The notes below the pieces were generated by a model. It was not told where the DNA came from. It made no database searches and saw only the letters and a program-made list of their open reading frames with translations. Shown one piece after another: positions 30,402-41,396 of a DNA stretch of 64,000 bases (its first letter is position 1; the number at the start of each line of letters is the position of its first letter). The stretch lies in the NCBI GenBank assembly GCA_000634735.1, contig JFLG01000066.1, positions 159,408 through 223,407 on the forward strand, given 5' to 3'. The DNA comes from Prochlorococcus sp. scB241_528N17. Its GTDB lineage: Bacteria > Cyanobacteriota > Cyanobacteriia > PCC-6307 > Cyanobiaceae. The translations under genes and the position numbers were made by a program.

Positions 30402-31910
30402 ATGAAGAATAATTTCGTAGAAAACATCAAAGATGAAAAATATTTTTATTCATTGATTGAAGATATAGAGAATAGCAAAGTTGGATTTTACAGTGTTGGT
30501 TTATATCCTGCATCACTAGCATACAACTGTGCTATGCATGGAAAATCAAATAATATTCTCTTGGCTCCTAGGGAAGATAGAGATTTGTTAGGTGCTTTCT
30601 CAAATGATGTTATTTCTGATATGGATAATGAGATTATTGAAAAGATTAAGAGAATGGGAAATTATTCTTCAGAGGGAAAAATAAAGTCTTTTGATCTAAA
30701 AGATCTTCTCTTGAAATGTGAGATGGTTATTCTTGCTTCAAATAGTAATCACATACAAGATGATGTTAAAAATGCTTTAGAACTCAGAAAAAATTTAAAA
30801 AGAGAAAATGTGGTTCTTGGCTGTCTAGTCGGGTCTTTTTGTATTGATGATAAAAATAAAAACCCTTTTATTCTTTGTAATAAATATCCAAATTTAGCTT
30901 TTTTTACAGGATTTCATCGTCACGGAGCTTTACGAAATCCTAATGATAGTTTTACTGCAAATTTCTGCCATCCTGATGCTTTAACAGCATTAATAGGAGG
31001 ACGCATTTTGAATCAATTATCACCGAAAATTCAAGTTTCTCCTGGAGTTCACAATATTGAATGTCAATATATAAAATCAATAAAAAATATCTCATCAATA
31101 TTTGCAGGTTTTGTAAATAACTTTCATTCCGATAAGCCAGGAATGCTGCCTAGCATTAATACGATTTTGTTAACTCAATGTTTAGATCAGGCCGCATCAG
31201 TATCAATGAAAGTTAGAAAAGAAAATAAATTAGAAAATAAATATCTTTCATTAAAAGAACTTGGTTATGGTGAAGAAATAATAAGTGCAAGGGAAATAAT
31301 TAATGATAAATTTTGTGAAAAAGGAGATTATACTTTTTCTCAATTAAATGCTGTTAAGGCTGATGTCTTAGGAAGTATGACTCTACCAACTGAAGGAAAA
31401 CCAACACGGAATTTTCAAGCAGGACAAGTTTTATCAGATATGCTTTTGCAACTCAACAGATGTCCTAAAGATGTCTCAGAATTTGTAAATTGGTGCAATA
31501 AATACTCTCTCAGTCAAGGAGGTTTAGAAGGTCTAAAATCTTTAAAATTTTGGCCAGACATTTATAAAGAATTCAAAATTAAAAATAACAATTGTTCAAT
31601 GATTAATCTTATTTATTTATGCTTTAATGCTAATTCAGAAGAAAAAAAAGAAATTTATAATCTTTTAATTAGTTCAGAAGAAATCACTAATTTTTGCCAA
31701 GAATCTGTGAAATCTGAATTATCTTTCGAACTAAATGAAAAATTAAAAGGAGATTATCTTTTTGATGATATTGAAAACTTTTATAAGAAATTATTTATTG
31801 AAAAAGAGCAAAATGCCCTTAAAACAAATGAATACAGTAATCAAATTTCTAAAAAAAATCCTAGTTATATTAAAGTATTGAAAATTATTAATAAATATTT
31901 TAATAATTGA
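30402..31910 (+). CDS. Uncharacterised 502-residue protein, possible Rossmann-type dehydrogenase
   Basis: The N-terminus VGFYSVGLYPASLAYNCAMHG followed by NILLAPREDRDLLGAF and EMVILASNSNHIQ resembles the nucleotide-binding half of 6-phosphogluconate / glycerol-3-phosphate / opine dehydrogenases, but the usual GxGxxG is replaced by G-L-Y-P-A-S. The middle region (GFHRHGALRNPNDSF, CHPDALTALIGGRI, VSPGVHNIE, ADVLGSMTLPTEGKPTRNFQAGQ) is distinctive and unknown to me. The C-terminal 120 residues are Lys/Glu/Asn-rich and poorly conserved in appearance. It shares a 130-nt divergent promoter region with stpA, so a role in the same pathway is a fair guess. Confidence 0.7.
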   Translation: MKNNFVENIKDEKYFYSLIEDIENSKVGFYSVGLYPASLAYNCAMHGKSNNILLAPREDRDLLGAFSNDVISDMDNEIIEKIKRMGNYSSEGKIKSFDLKDLLLKCEMVILASNSNHIQDDVKNALELRKNLKRENVVLGCLVGSFCIDDKNKNPFILCNKYPNLAFFTGFHRHGALRNPNDSFTANFCHPDALTALIGGRILNQLSPKIQVSPGVHNIECQYIKSIKNISSIFAGFVNNFHSDKPGMLPSINTILLTQCLDQAASVSMKVRKENKLENKYLSLKELGYGEEIISAREIINDKFCEKGDYTFSQLNAVKADVLGSMTLPTEGKPTRNFQAGQVLSDMLLQLNRCPKDVSEFVNWCNKYSLSQGGLEGLKSLKFWPDIYKEFKIKNNNCSMINLIYLCFNANSEEKKEIYNLLISSEEITNFCQESVKSELSFELNEKLKGDYLFDDIENFYKKLFIEKEQNALKTNEYSNQISKKNPSYIKVLKIINKYFNN

Positions 31911-31960
31911 TTATTTTTCTAATTTGCTAGAAAGCAAAGTTCTTAATTTATTTACTAATC

Positions 31961-32662
31961 TTGATTGCAGGGTTAGAATTATTATGGTTTAAAAGGTTTT
32001 TTTTGAAAAAGGAATTAACTCATCGTTCTCATGAACTTAAAGCTCTTGGTTGGAATCAAGAAGACTTAACAAGATACGAAGATTTATGGGACTACAGCCA
32101 AAGATGGGGATTAATAAATTTAGAAAGAGAAGACAGACAGTTTTTAAAGCAGGCAGAAAAGTTACTCCCAAAGATCCAAAATAAAAAGATATCCGTTAAA
32201 AAAACTATTGAAGAAAAATCTTATTATCTATGGTTAAATTTTTACCTTGATGAAATTAATATTTTTAGTAATTCTAATCTTCCAAAAAATAAATATGGTG
32301 TTTGGACACTCTTAATTGAAGAGGAAATAAAACTTCTTAAGGAATTACAACCAGTTTTGGGTCTTCCAGATACTTTAAAAGCAAAGAATCTATATGAAAA
32401 TAGAAAAGAGCTTATAAATAAAGCTTTTAGCGAATTTGATGCTAAGAACAATGATAAGTGTTTCAATTTTGATGAGGTTCTTAACAACTCTGAAAAAGAT
32501 GTTGGTAAGAATTGGAAATCAATTACTGAAAAAGATCCTGAGGCTAATAAAACTTTTCCAATAATTGATTCTGCAAATATTGAGAAACTCAGATCTGCGA
32601 TAACAGAGGATTTGAGTACATATATGAAAGATAATTACCCCTCATTAAAAAAGGATTTATAA
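31961..32662 (+). CDS. Conserved hypothetical protein, 233 residues
   Basis: TTG start at 31961, with a second TTG in frame at residue 15. The N-terminal 60 residues (LTHRSHELKALGWNQEDLTRYEDLWDYSQRWGLINLEREDRQFL) look like a folded helical domain; the remainder is charged and helical. No signal peptide or TM. It follows the 502-residue protein gene after 50 nt. Not recognised. Confidence 0.65.
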   Translation: MIAGLELLWFKRFFLKKELTHRSHELKALGWNQEDLTRYEDLWDYSQRWGLINLEREDRQFLKQAEKLLPKIQNKKISVKKTIEEKSYYLWLNFYLDEINIFSNSNLPKNKYGVWTLLIEEEIKLLKELQPVLGLPDTLKAKNLYENRKELINKAFSEFDAKNNDKCFNFDEVLNNSEKDVGKNWKSITEKDPEANKTFPIIDSANIEKLRSAITEDLSTYMKDNYPSLKKDL

Positions 32663-32728
32663 ATATTTATCTTTTTTTTGTTTTTTTTTTGGACTTTTCT
32701 AAGTTAAATAGATAATAGGATTATTTAA

Positions 32729-34063
<1,335 letters not shown>

Positions 34064-34076
34064 GAAAGTAGATTTA

Positions 34077-34967
34077 TTGGCTTTAATAATTCCTAGTAAC
34101 TATCACAAGATTAGTGATGTCGAGAAAAATCATATATCTTGGATCGAACCAGAATTGGCAAAAAGACAGGATATACGTCCTCTTAGGATTGGTATTTTAA
34201 ATATCATGCCTCTTGGCAAACAGTATGAATTTAACTTACTACATCCACTTGGTTTATCTCCTCTTCAAATTGAGCCAGTTTGGATAAAGCTTAAAACTCA
34301 CTCTTATAAAACATGGGATCTTAATCATCTAAATAATCTATACATAACTTGGGAAGAAGCAAATAATCCAGAACCGTTAGATGGAATCATTATTACTGGA
34401 GCACCTATTGAGCACCTAGCCTTTGAGGAGGTTAAGTATTGGGATGAATTTGTGAAAATTGTAAATGAAGCCAGAAATTCTTGTGCGAGTACTCTTGGAT
34501 TATGTTGGGCTGGCTTTGCTCTGGCTTATTTGGCAGGGGTTGATAAGCAAGTTTTTGATAGGAAATTATTTGGGGTATTCCCTTTAAAAAGTCTTGTTCC
34601 TGGACACCCTTTGATGGGTACACAAGATGATGAATTTATTTGTCCTCAAAGTAGATTTGCTGGATTACCAGATTTGGAAATGGAGAAGGCCCAAAAAGAA
34701 GGGAAATTGAATTTGTTGGCTTATGGAGAAAACGTTGGATATACAATATTTGAATCTAATGATCAAAAACAACTTATGCATTTAGGTCATCCTGAGTATA
34801 CGGTGCATAGAATTATTAGTGAAATTGAAAGAGACAAAGAAAAGGGAGATGTTCCTCCACCAGAAAATTTTGATCTAAATAGTTCAAAAACCGCTTGGAG
34901 ATCTCATAGGAATTTGCTTTTTCAGCAATGGCTTTGGTTTTGTTATCAACAAGTTAGTCTTAATTAA
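34077..34967 (+). CDS. metA: Homoserine O-acyltransferase (MetA fold, probably acetyl-CoA specific)
   Basis: 296 residues with TTG start 13 nt after metY. RPLRIGILNIMPLGKQYEFNLL is the family start; catalytic Cys is in TLGLCWAGFALAYLAG and the His/Glu pair in LGHPEYTVHRI. The specificity loop reads ITGAPIEHLAFEEV: a Glu follows GAP-x, as in acetyl-CoA-using members, where E. coli MetA has Gly. This agrees with the adjacent O-acetylhomoserine sulfhydrylase. Convergent with the SulP gene. Confidence 0.93.
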   Translation: MALIIPSNYHKISDVEKNHISWIEPELAKRQDIRPLRIGILNIMPLGKQYEFNLLHPLGLSPLQIEPVWIKLKTHSYKTWDLNHLNNLYITWEEANNPEPLDGIIITGAPIEHLAFEEVKYWDEFVKIVNEARNSCASTLGLCWAGFALAYLAGVDKQVFDRKLFGVFPLKSLVPGHPLMGTQDDEFICPQSRFAGLPDLEMEKAQKEGKLNLLAYGENVGYTIFESNDQKQLMHLGHPEYTVHRIISEIERDKEKGDVPPPENFDLNSSKTAWRSHRNLLFQQWLWFCYQQVSLN

Positions 34968-34973
34968 CTTTTT

Positions 34974-36539
34974 TCAGTGAGCGCTTTCCATACCACCTAA
35001 TCTTTCAAATAGGTTAAGACTTTCTTTATTTAATCCTACAATTTCAACTTTAGATCCACCATTCTGGAATTTTCTAATAATTTGCTCAAGAGCAACAACG
35101 CCACTTTGATCCCAAATATGAGCTAAAGACATGTCAATTACAATATTTTCTGGATGTTCATGAATATCAAATCCTTGTAAAAAATAAATTTTACTTACAA
35201 AAAATAATTGTCCTTTTACTTTATAGGTAGTTAAATTATTTTCTTTTGCTCTTGAGACAGTTATAACTTTTGCAACTTTTCTGCTGAAAAGAATTGCAGC
35301 TAATGCAACTCCTGCAATAACTCCAAGCGCAAGATTATGAGGTTTTGTAAGCATAGTAACTGAGAAAGTCATAAGCATGACTGCAGTATCGCTTTTAGGT
35401 ATCTTTCTAATATTTTTTAATCCATTTATATCTGCTGTACTTATTGCGATCGTTATCATGATTGCTACTAATGCAGCCATTGGGATTGCTCCAATCCAAG
35501 ACTTCAAGAGAATAATCATAATTAGTAGAGATATACCTGAGGAGAGGGTTGATAATCTAGATTTACCACCATTCTCAGTATTCATAACAGATTGCCCAAC
35601 TAAGGCACATCCTGCCATTCCACCAAATAAGGATGCCACAATATTTGCGATTCCCTGTCCTCTTGCTTCTTTATTTTTATTAGAACTTGTATCAGTTACA
35701 TCGTCTAAAATGTCTTGAGTTAAAAAGGTTTCCATTAAACCTACGAGAGATATTGCAAGTGAAGTCGGTAAAATTATCCCTAATGTTTCAAGACTAAAAG
35801 GTACTTTCCCATTTTCTATTGATCCAAAAGGAAGAGAAATACTTGGCAATCCATCAGGCAATTTACCCAAATCGCTAACTGTTGGGACATCTAGATTAAA
35901 AAATATGCTTATAAGAGTAATTACTACTATTGCGATAAGTTGAGATGGGACTACTTTTGTGATTTTTGGAAGTCCATAGATAATTACTAATCCTAGGATT
36001 ACAAGAATCCAAACTACTGGAATCTGAGAGTTAATTGGATATTGACTGATAGTTTGTTCAACTAATCCTTTTGATTCTTTAATCCCTATTCCTAACTGAG
36101 GTAGTTGTGCTTGAAATATTAAAAGTGCCAATGCATTTACAAATCCACTTAATACTCCTGTTGGAACGAATCGCATTTGGTAGGCAAGCCTTAAGTACCC
36201 CCAAAGAATTTGGAAAATTCCAGTTAATATTCCAGCTGCAATGAGATATGGGACTCCTAATCCAGGAGCTTGTGATTCTCCATAAGCAACAAGTCCAGTC
36301 ATTAAAAGAGCTGTTGAACCTGTGGCTGAAGTGATCATCCCCCTTCTACCTCCAACAATGGCAATCGTTATAGATAGGCAAAATGCACCAAAAAGGCCAA
36401 CTTTAGGATCTACACCAGCTATACCTGAAAAAGCAATTGCTTCTGGGATCATTGCAAAAGCTACAACTAAGCCAGAGAGAATATTTGACTTTGGATCATC
36501 TAACCAATTTTTAGATAAATATCTTGAGAAATTTGACAT
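34974..36539 (-). CDS. SulP-family anion transporter with STAS domain
   Basis: 521 residues from ATG 36539 (MSNFSRYLSKNWLDDP); the frame stays open to 36602 but that would overlap the next gene. SulP core: NILSGLVVAFAMIPEAIAFSGIAGVDPKVGLFGAF and FGGMAGCALVGQSVMNTENGGKSRLSTL. About 10-12 TM segments, then a C-terminal STAS domain (NIVIDMSLAHIWDQSGVVALEQII). Family members carry sulfate or, as BicA, bicarbonate. The place beside metY-metA favours sulfate weakly; bicarbonate cannot be excluded. Confidence 0.9.
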   Translation of the reverse strand: MSNFSRYLSKNWLDDPKSNILSGLVVAFAMIPEAIAFSGIAGVDPKVGLFGAFCLSITIAIVGGRRGMITSATGSTALLMTGLVAYGESQAPGLGVPYLIAAGILTGIFQILWGYLRLAYQMRFVPTGVLSGFVNALALLIFQAQLPQLGIGIKESKGLVEQTISQYPINSQIPVVWILVILGLVIIYGLPKITKVVPSQLIAIVVITLISIFFNLDVPTVSDLGKLPDGLPSISLPFGSIENGKVPFSLETLGIILPTSLAISLVGLMETFLTQDILDDVTDTSSNKNKEARGQGIANIVASLFGGMAGCALVGQSVMNTENGGKSRLSTLSSGISLLIMIILLKSWIGAIPMAALVAIMITIAISTADINGLKNIRKIPKSDTAVMLMTFSVTMLTKPHNLALGVIAGVALAAILFSRKVAKVITVSRAKENNLTTYKVKGQLFFVSKIYFLQGFDIHEHPENIVIDMSLAHIWDQSGVVALEQIIRKFQNGGSKVEIVGLNKESLNLFERLGGMESAH

Positions 36540-36570
36540 TTTAAGTTTCTTTATAATTAATGAAGTTACC

Positions 36571-37845
36571 TCATAGTGGAGGCAAAATACCTTGTGGGTC
36601 AAAAATATTCTTTAAAGTTTTTAATTCGTTCATTCTATTTCCAAAGGCTAATGTAATTTCTTCTTCATGAGAATTCAAATGATTATGCAATTGGGCTAAG
36701 TGAATATTTGGATAAAACCTTTTTAGCTTGCTCCATGATTTATAAATCCATTCCAGAGCGACTTCTTTTTCTTGAAGATCATTTTTTTTCCATGATGCAT
36801 ATATCCATGGTTTCCAAGTACTTTTTCTATGAACAAAAAAGCTTGCTCCATGATTTAACTTTCTAGTTTTGCCACCTAATTGTTGAGAAGCAATATAACA
36901 GGAATTATTAGGTTTATTTTCCATTATTTCACTCAAACATTTTATAAAAATTGGGATATCATTTTTTAAATCTTCTCCAAGAAGACTAATTACCTCAGAA
37001 TGGTTATTTGCATTCAGCTCATATAAATTCAATTCCTTTGGGAAAAAATTAATTTTGTTAAAGTTTTCATAAAATTGTTTTTCTAGAGCAGGAAATTTGT
37101 CTAGAAGCATTAAGTTTTCTTCTGTTCTTTTATCCTCTAAATTATTAAGCTCAGCAAAAATATATATATAAATTTTTTGGGCATAAATCCATTGAAGACT
37201 AATATTTTCTGGAAATTCCTCTGATAGTTTTATTATTTCTGAAAGTTCATTTAGATTTACAAATCCTTCAATAACCTTTATTGGATTAGATTGGATAGTC
37301 TTAAGTTCTATTTCAGTAATAATTGAAAAGAAGGGTGCTGCGCCTTTAATTGCTTCCCAAATCAATTGTTCTTCTGGATTTATTTGATTTTTTTTTAAAG
37401 AGATAAATGTGCCATTTCCCAAGAAACCTTTTATTGATTCAATATTATCAATGGCTAATCCGTAGGCTCTACTGAGCGGGCTTACTCCACCAGTGAGTAT
37501 ATAGCCTGCTCCAGGAAGTTTAGAAAGTCCGATTGGAAAACTTCGATTATGTTTTTGTAAATGATTTACTAGATCTCCCATTATTACTCCACCTCCAATT
37601 GTCACTAAATTGGTTTTTCTATCTAGGTGAATTTTGTTGTAATTTTTTCTTAGATCAAGAGTTGTAAAACCATTTTTTGCACAGCTAGAGGTTGTACCTC
37701 CACTACATACGCAAAGATGCTCGAATTCTTCAATAGAATAGTTATCCTGATAAAATAAGGACTCATCAACGTCATAAATTAATTTCTTTAATTTTGCATC
37801 TTTTGAGTTGATATTTGGAACTTCAAGCAAACTATTATTTTTCAC
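36571..37845 (-). CDS. FAD-binding (PCMH/GlcD-type) oxidoreductase
   Basis: 424 residues. PCMH-type FAD region: VCSGGTTSSCAKNGFTTLDL, TIGGGVIMGDLVNHLQKHNRSFPIGLSKLPGAGYILTGGVSPLSRAYGLAIDNI. The end (FGNRMNELKTLKNIFDPQGILPPL) is the BBE-like tail that closes the FAD site. The usual flavin-linking His cannot be placed with confidence. Likely oxidises a hydroxy acid or sugar; substrate unknown. Starts 32 nt upstream of the SulP gene start, same strand; head-to-head with cbiX. Confidence 0.82.
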   Translation of the reverse strand: MKNNSLLEVPNINSKDAKLKKLIYDVDESLFYQDNYSIEEFEHLCVCSGGTTSSCAKNGFTTLDLRKNYNKIHLDRKTNLVTIGGGVIMGDLVNHLQKHNRSFPIGLSKLPGAGYILTGGVSPLSRAYGLAIDNIESIKGFLGNGTFISLKKNQINPEEQLIWEAIKGAAPFFSIITEIELKTIQSNPIKVIEGFVNLNELSEIIKLSEEFPENISLQWIYAQKIYIYIFAELNNLEDKRTEENLMLLDKFPALEKQFYENFNKINFFPKELNLYELNANNHSEVISLLGEDLKNDIPIFIKCLSEIMENKPNNSCYIASQQLGGKTRKLNHGASFFVHRKSTWKPWIYASWKKNDLQEKEVALEWIYKSWSKLKRFYPNIHLAQLHNHLNSHEEEITLAFGNRMNELKTLKNIFDPQGILPPL

Positions 37846-37886
37846 TACATGATATTGTTCTTTACTATTATGGTATAAGTAATAAC

Positions 37887-39023
37887 TTGATTTTGGATAA
37901 TTTAGATTCGAAGTTAAATAATCAAGTCGCGATACTTATCTGTGGACACGGCAGTAGGAATAAACTAGCCATTACTGAATTTCAAGAATTAACTCAGTTT
38001 ATCCAAAAAAGATATCCAAACTATTTGGTTGAATATGGTTTCTTGGAATTCGCTAAACCTTCACTTGTTGATGCTCTAGACAAATTAAGAGATCTTTCTA
38101 TAAAAAAAGTAATTGCAATACCCGCAATGCTTTTCGCTGCTGGCCATGTGAAAAATGATATACCTAGCTTGCTTATTAATTATTCAAGTAAAACAGGTAT
38201 TGAAATAATTTATGGAAGAGAATTAGGTATTAATAATTTAATGATTAGTGCAGCTTGTGAAAGAGTTAAAGATGTATTTAAACAAAATAATACACTCAAA
38301 CCTGAAGAATCATTATTAGTTGTTGTTGGTAGAGGTTCTTCTGACCCAGATGCGAATTCCAATGTTTCAAAAATTACGAGAATGATCGTAGAAGGTATTG
38401 GTTTAGGGTGGGGGGAAACAGTTTTTTCTGGGGTAACTTTCCCTCTAGTTGAACCTGGCTTGAAAAATGTTGCGAGACTTGGTTATAAAAATATAATTAT
38501 TTTCCCTTATTTCCTTTTCTCAGGTGTCCTTGTCACAAGAATAAAAAGGCAAAGTGATTTAGTTGCTATTAATAATCCAAATATTTCATTTATACATGCA
38601 AAATATCTTTCGTCACAGGCTTATGTGGTCGACACTTTTGTAGAAAGGATTGAAGAGATTCTTAATAACGAAGGTAATAATTTTATGAATTGCTCAACCT
38701 GTAAATATAGGTCAAATTTATTTGGCTTTGAAAAAGAAGTTGGAATGGTACAAGAAAGTCATCATGACCATGTAGAGGGCTTGGGTATCAGTTGTGATTT
38801 ATGTGATCCTGAATGTAATGGTGCTTGTGAAATACAAAATCAAATACCAACTCATAACCAAGAAAAATCAAACTCAGGAGGAGGAGATTACTTGGAACAT
38901 GAACATGTGGAGGCTCATCAACATGAACATAATCACCATCACCATCACCATCACCATGGTATTTATCCAAACTCAAAACACCCTTTAGGACCTGTCACGC
39001 TTCGCTTGCCTAATAAAGACTAA
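37887..39023 (+). CDS. cbiX: CbiX-type sirohydrochlorin cobaltochelatase with Cys- and His-rich tail
   Basis: 378 residues from TTG 37887; the frame is open from 37815, but that part overlaps the divergent oxidoreductase and lacks homology. Two CbiX repeats: ILICGHGSRNKLAITEFQELTQF with metal-binding His, and VVVGRGSSDPDANSNVSKITR with FSGVTFPLVEPGL. The C-terminal 90 residues carry MNCSTC (an MxCxxC motif), a second Cys group CDLCDPECNGAC and a His run (HQHEHNHHHHHHHHG), as in long Bacillus CbiX. It inserts cobalt for B12-type cofactors, needed by NrdJ in this window. The tail may store metal or bind a cluster. Confidence 0.9.
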   Translation: MILDNLDSKLNNQVAILICGHGSRNKLAITEFQELTQFIQKRYPNYLVEYGFLEFAKPSLVDALDKLRDLSIKKVIAIPAMLFAAGHVKNDIPSLLINYSSKTGIEIIYGRELGINNLMISAACERVKDVFKQNNTLKPEESLLVVVGRGSSDPDANSNVSKITRMIVEGIGLGWGETVFSGVTFPLVEPGLKNVARLGYKNIIIFPYFLFSGVLVTRIKRQSDLVAINNPNISFIHAKYLSSQAYVVDTFVERIEEILNNEGNNFMNCSTCKYRSNLFGFEKEVGMVQESHHDHVEGLGISCDLCDPECNGACEIQNQIPTHNQEKSNSGGGDYLEHEHVEAHQHEHNHHHHHHHHGIYPNSKHPLGPVTLRLPNKD

Positions 39024-39405
39024 ATCTTAAGAAAATCCGTTGAAAATCAATTAATCATCTGTCTCTTTCTCGACTTAGTCTTAATAGACTCAGTATATAT
39101 AAGTATTCTTAATATAAATTCTTGAAAGTATTTTGGACTAGATTTTCCACAATTTAAAGGTTGTTTTCCACGTCCAAATCCACATTGAATTAGAAATGCC
39201 AGTATTTTTCAAAAAAAACAGGACATCAACATTATTATTGACTTTTCTTTAAGATTTATTCAATTTCCTTTTTTAAAAAGTAAGTTTTTAAAAAACTAAC
39301 TTATAACATGAGTCTCATTTGATAAATTGAAAAGTTTAAATGCAGATTTTTTTTGATTTTTTTAGAAATAAATATCATTATAGTTATGCAGAAAAATATA
39401 GATTT
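39024..39405. other. Gene-poor gap after cbiX
   Basis: From the cbiX stop to the preferred DUF2811 start. Apart from the DnaA-box-like cluster at 39143-39184, it shows AT-rich DNA and no hairpin terminator or convincing ORF. Confidence 0.5.
39143..39184 (+). promoter_or_regulatory. Cluster of DnaA-box-like sites
   Basis: TTTTCCACA at 39143-39151 is the cyanobacterial DnaA box, TTTTCCACG at 39164-39172 differs by one base, and AAATCCACA at 39176-39184 is a weaker third, all on the same strand within 42 nt. This could be a DnaA-regulated promoter or a titration/initiation site. No dnaA or dnaN gene is in the window. Confidence 0.4.
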
Positions 39406-39663
39406 ATGGATCAAATCAGCCAGTCAAATTTAACTGATAAGAAACTTGTCGAGTGTTCTCCAAATAAAGTCTCTTTAGAAACAGAGCTTTCAGAAACTCT
39501 TTATAACACTATGAAAGATTTCGTATTAAGTAACCCAACTTGGGATCAATATAAGCTTATAAATTCAGCATTAGCTACTTTTCTCGTTCAAAACGGATGT
39601 ACAGATAATGCTGTCTCAGAAATTTATTTAAATCAATTATTTACACCATCTAAGTCTTTTTAA
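39406..39663 (+). CDS. DUF2811 family small protein
   Basis: 85 residues from ATG 39406 (MDQISQSN); an upstream in-frame ATG at 39340 adds 22 residues unlike the family. KVSLETELSETLYNTMKDFVLSNPTWDQYKLINSALATFLVQNG matches DUF2811, cyanobacterial proteins that look like short ribbon-helix-helix-like domains. No function known. The last 14 nt overlap the convergent GMC gene. Confidence 0.72.
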   Translation: MDQISQSNLTDKKLVECSPNKVSLETELSETLYNTMKDFVLSNPTWDQYKLINSALATFLVQNGCTDNAVSEIYLNQLFTPSKSF

Positions 39664-41290
39664 TATTTAAACAGGCTCTTCTACTCAAGGCCATCATTGT
39701 AAGTGTTGGGCTTTGCCAAGATGATGTGGGCCAGCATGCTCCATCTAATACAAGTACATTCTTGCATCTCCATAATCTATTAAATTTATCAACTACGCTA
39801 TTTTCTTCATCTACCCCCATTGGTGCCCCCCCTACTTCATGAATGTAATATCCAGGAGGAGGAGGACTATCTGAAAGTGCGATCAAATTTTTTGTAAATA
39901 GACTCCCTAATGGGATATTCATTAGTTCATTAATATTTTTTATTTCTCCATTAGCAGCTTTGATTGTTTTACGTATTGTGTTTTCCATATGTTTAGCCAT
40001 ATTTAATTCATTTTTGCTCCATTCGAATTCAATGTAGGGAATTGGGATACCCCATTCATCTGTTTTTCGTGAGAGAGAAACTGAGTTTTTCTCTCTAGGA
40101 AGGACTTCGCCATGGGCGATAAGAAAGCCAATGGATGAGTTGGTGTCTTTTTGCAAAAATGTAGGAATCCCTAATCGATCAATTGCCCCCCAGATTCCAT
40201 AACCTCTATGGAAATTTATGTCGTCAATTTCTGGTAAATTTGAACCAAATGGAATAAAGAAGCTGCCTGCTCCAGAAAGATCGGGAGAATTATCTACTGG
40301 TTTATCTAAGTTTTTTGTTTTTGGGACTGAAAAAAATCTACAGATAGATATGTGATCCATGAGGTATTTGCCTAATTTTCCAGAATTATCTTTAAACCCT
40401 GAGGAATTTGTTTTATATTCTGAGTTGAGTAGTATTCTGAGTGTTGAAATTGTTGATGCGCAGAGAAAAATTAAATCACAATTCAATACTTCTTTTTGTC
40501 CATTTTCTAGGTTTACGATCGTTAATTTTGAGGCAAGCTCTGTTGCCTTGTTAATCTCAAAAGACTCCACTAGGTAATTAGAGATTATTTGTACATTTCC
40601 AGTATCTAAAGCTTTTTTTAAAGAGCTTCCTAAGCTAGAGGACTTTGGCCATTTTTTTTCTTTTACTGATGAATTACGGTCAAATCCTCTTGATTGGATA
40701 AATGGATAGTTTAATTTTGATTTTACTTTGTTGCCAAAAACATTTTCGTTTTCTGTAAGAGGTATTTCTCCAATATATTTACCGTTTGGGACTTCTTTAA
40801 TGTCATCTTTTCGTCCATAGATGCCGCAGAAATTTTCAATGAAATCATAGTGAGGGGATAGTTCATCGTATGAAATAGGCCAGTTTGGTCCGAATCCGTC
40901 TTTTTTAGCGGGATGAAAGTCTTCTGAGGAAAGTCTTAATGTTATGCCTCCCCAAGTTAATGATCTCCCCCCATATTGTTTACCTTGGGTCCAAAGAAAT
41001 GGCTTTTTTTTTGGGAAGTCATAAGGATGCTTCAATTCATTTGAATATAAGTCAGGATTATTTTTCCAGTAACCAGGATGTTGGCATTGATTGGCATGTT
41101 TTTTTGTTAAAACTCCTGATAATCTTTTGAATGTACTTTTTGGCTCATCATTACTAGCTTCATGCCTTTTAACTTGAGGCCCTGCTTCTATTACTAAAAC
41201 TTTGATTCCTTGTTCTGCCAATGTAAGTGTTGCTATTCCTCCTGTAGCTCCAGAACCAACAACAATTGCATCATAAGGACTTATATTCAA
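39650..41290 (-). CDS. GMC-family FAD oxidoreductase
   Basis: 546 residues. FAD loop DAIVVGSGATGGIATLTLAEQG, then GGRSLTWGGITLRLSSEDF, and the C-terminal GMC signature region HEVGGAPMGVDEENSVVD...LVLDGACWPTSSWQSPTLTMMALSRRA. The family oxidises alcohols or sugars (glucose, choline, gluconate); the His of the active site is in HEVGG. No partner gene such as a cytochrome subunit is adjacent. Substrate unknown. Confidence 0.88.
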   Translation of the reverse strand: MNISPYDAIVVGSGATGGIATLTLAEQGIKVLVIEAGPQVKRHEASNDEPKSTFKRLSGVLTKKHANQCQHPGYWKNNPDLYSNELKHPYDFPKKKPFLWTQGKQYGGRSLTWGGITLRLSSEDFHPAKKDGFGPNWPISYDELSPHYDFIENFCGIYGRKDDIKEVPNGKYIGEIPLTENENVFGNKVKSKLNYPFIQSRGFDRNSSVKEKKWPKSSSLGSSLKKALDTGNVQIISNYLVESFEINKATELASKLTIVNLENGQKEVLNCDLIFLCASTISTLRILLNSEYKTNSSGFKDNSGKLGKYLMDHISICRFFSVPKTKNLDKPVDNSPDLSGAGSFFIPFGSNLPEIDDINFHRGYGIWGAIDRLGIPTFLQKDTNSSIGFLIAHGEVLPREKNSVSLSRKTDEWGIPIPYIEFEWSKNELNMAKHMENTIRKTIKAANGEIKNINELMNIPLGSLFTKNLIALSDSPPPPGYYIHEVGGAPMGVDEENSVVDKFNRLWRCKNVLVLDGACWPTSSWQSPTLTMMALSRRACLNIKKT

Positions 41291-41396
41291 AACCTAGTTC
41301 GTGATTTGTTATTTCAATAAATATAGCATTCAGTAAATAATTAATTTTTAGATTTCAGCTTAAGAAGTTAGAATTTATTGAAATACTACTTAAAAA

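Noticed and set aside
38788..38988. Additional small proteins in the His-rich end of cbiX (frames on both strands)
   Set aside because: Both arise from the CAT/CAC repeat run of the His codons and have no own start signals.
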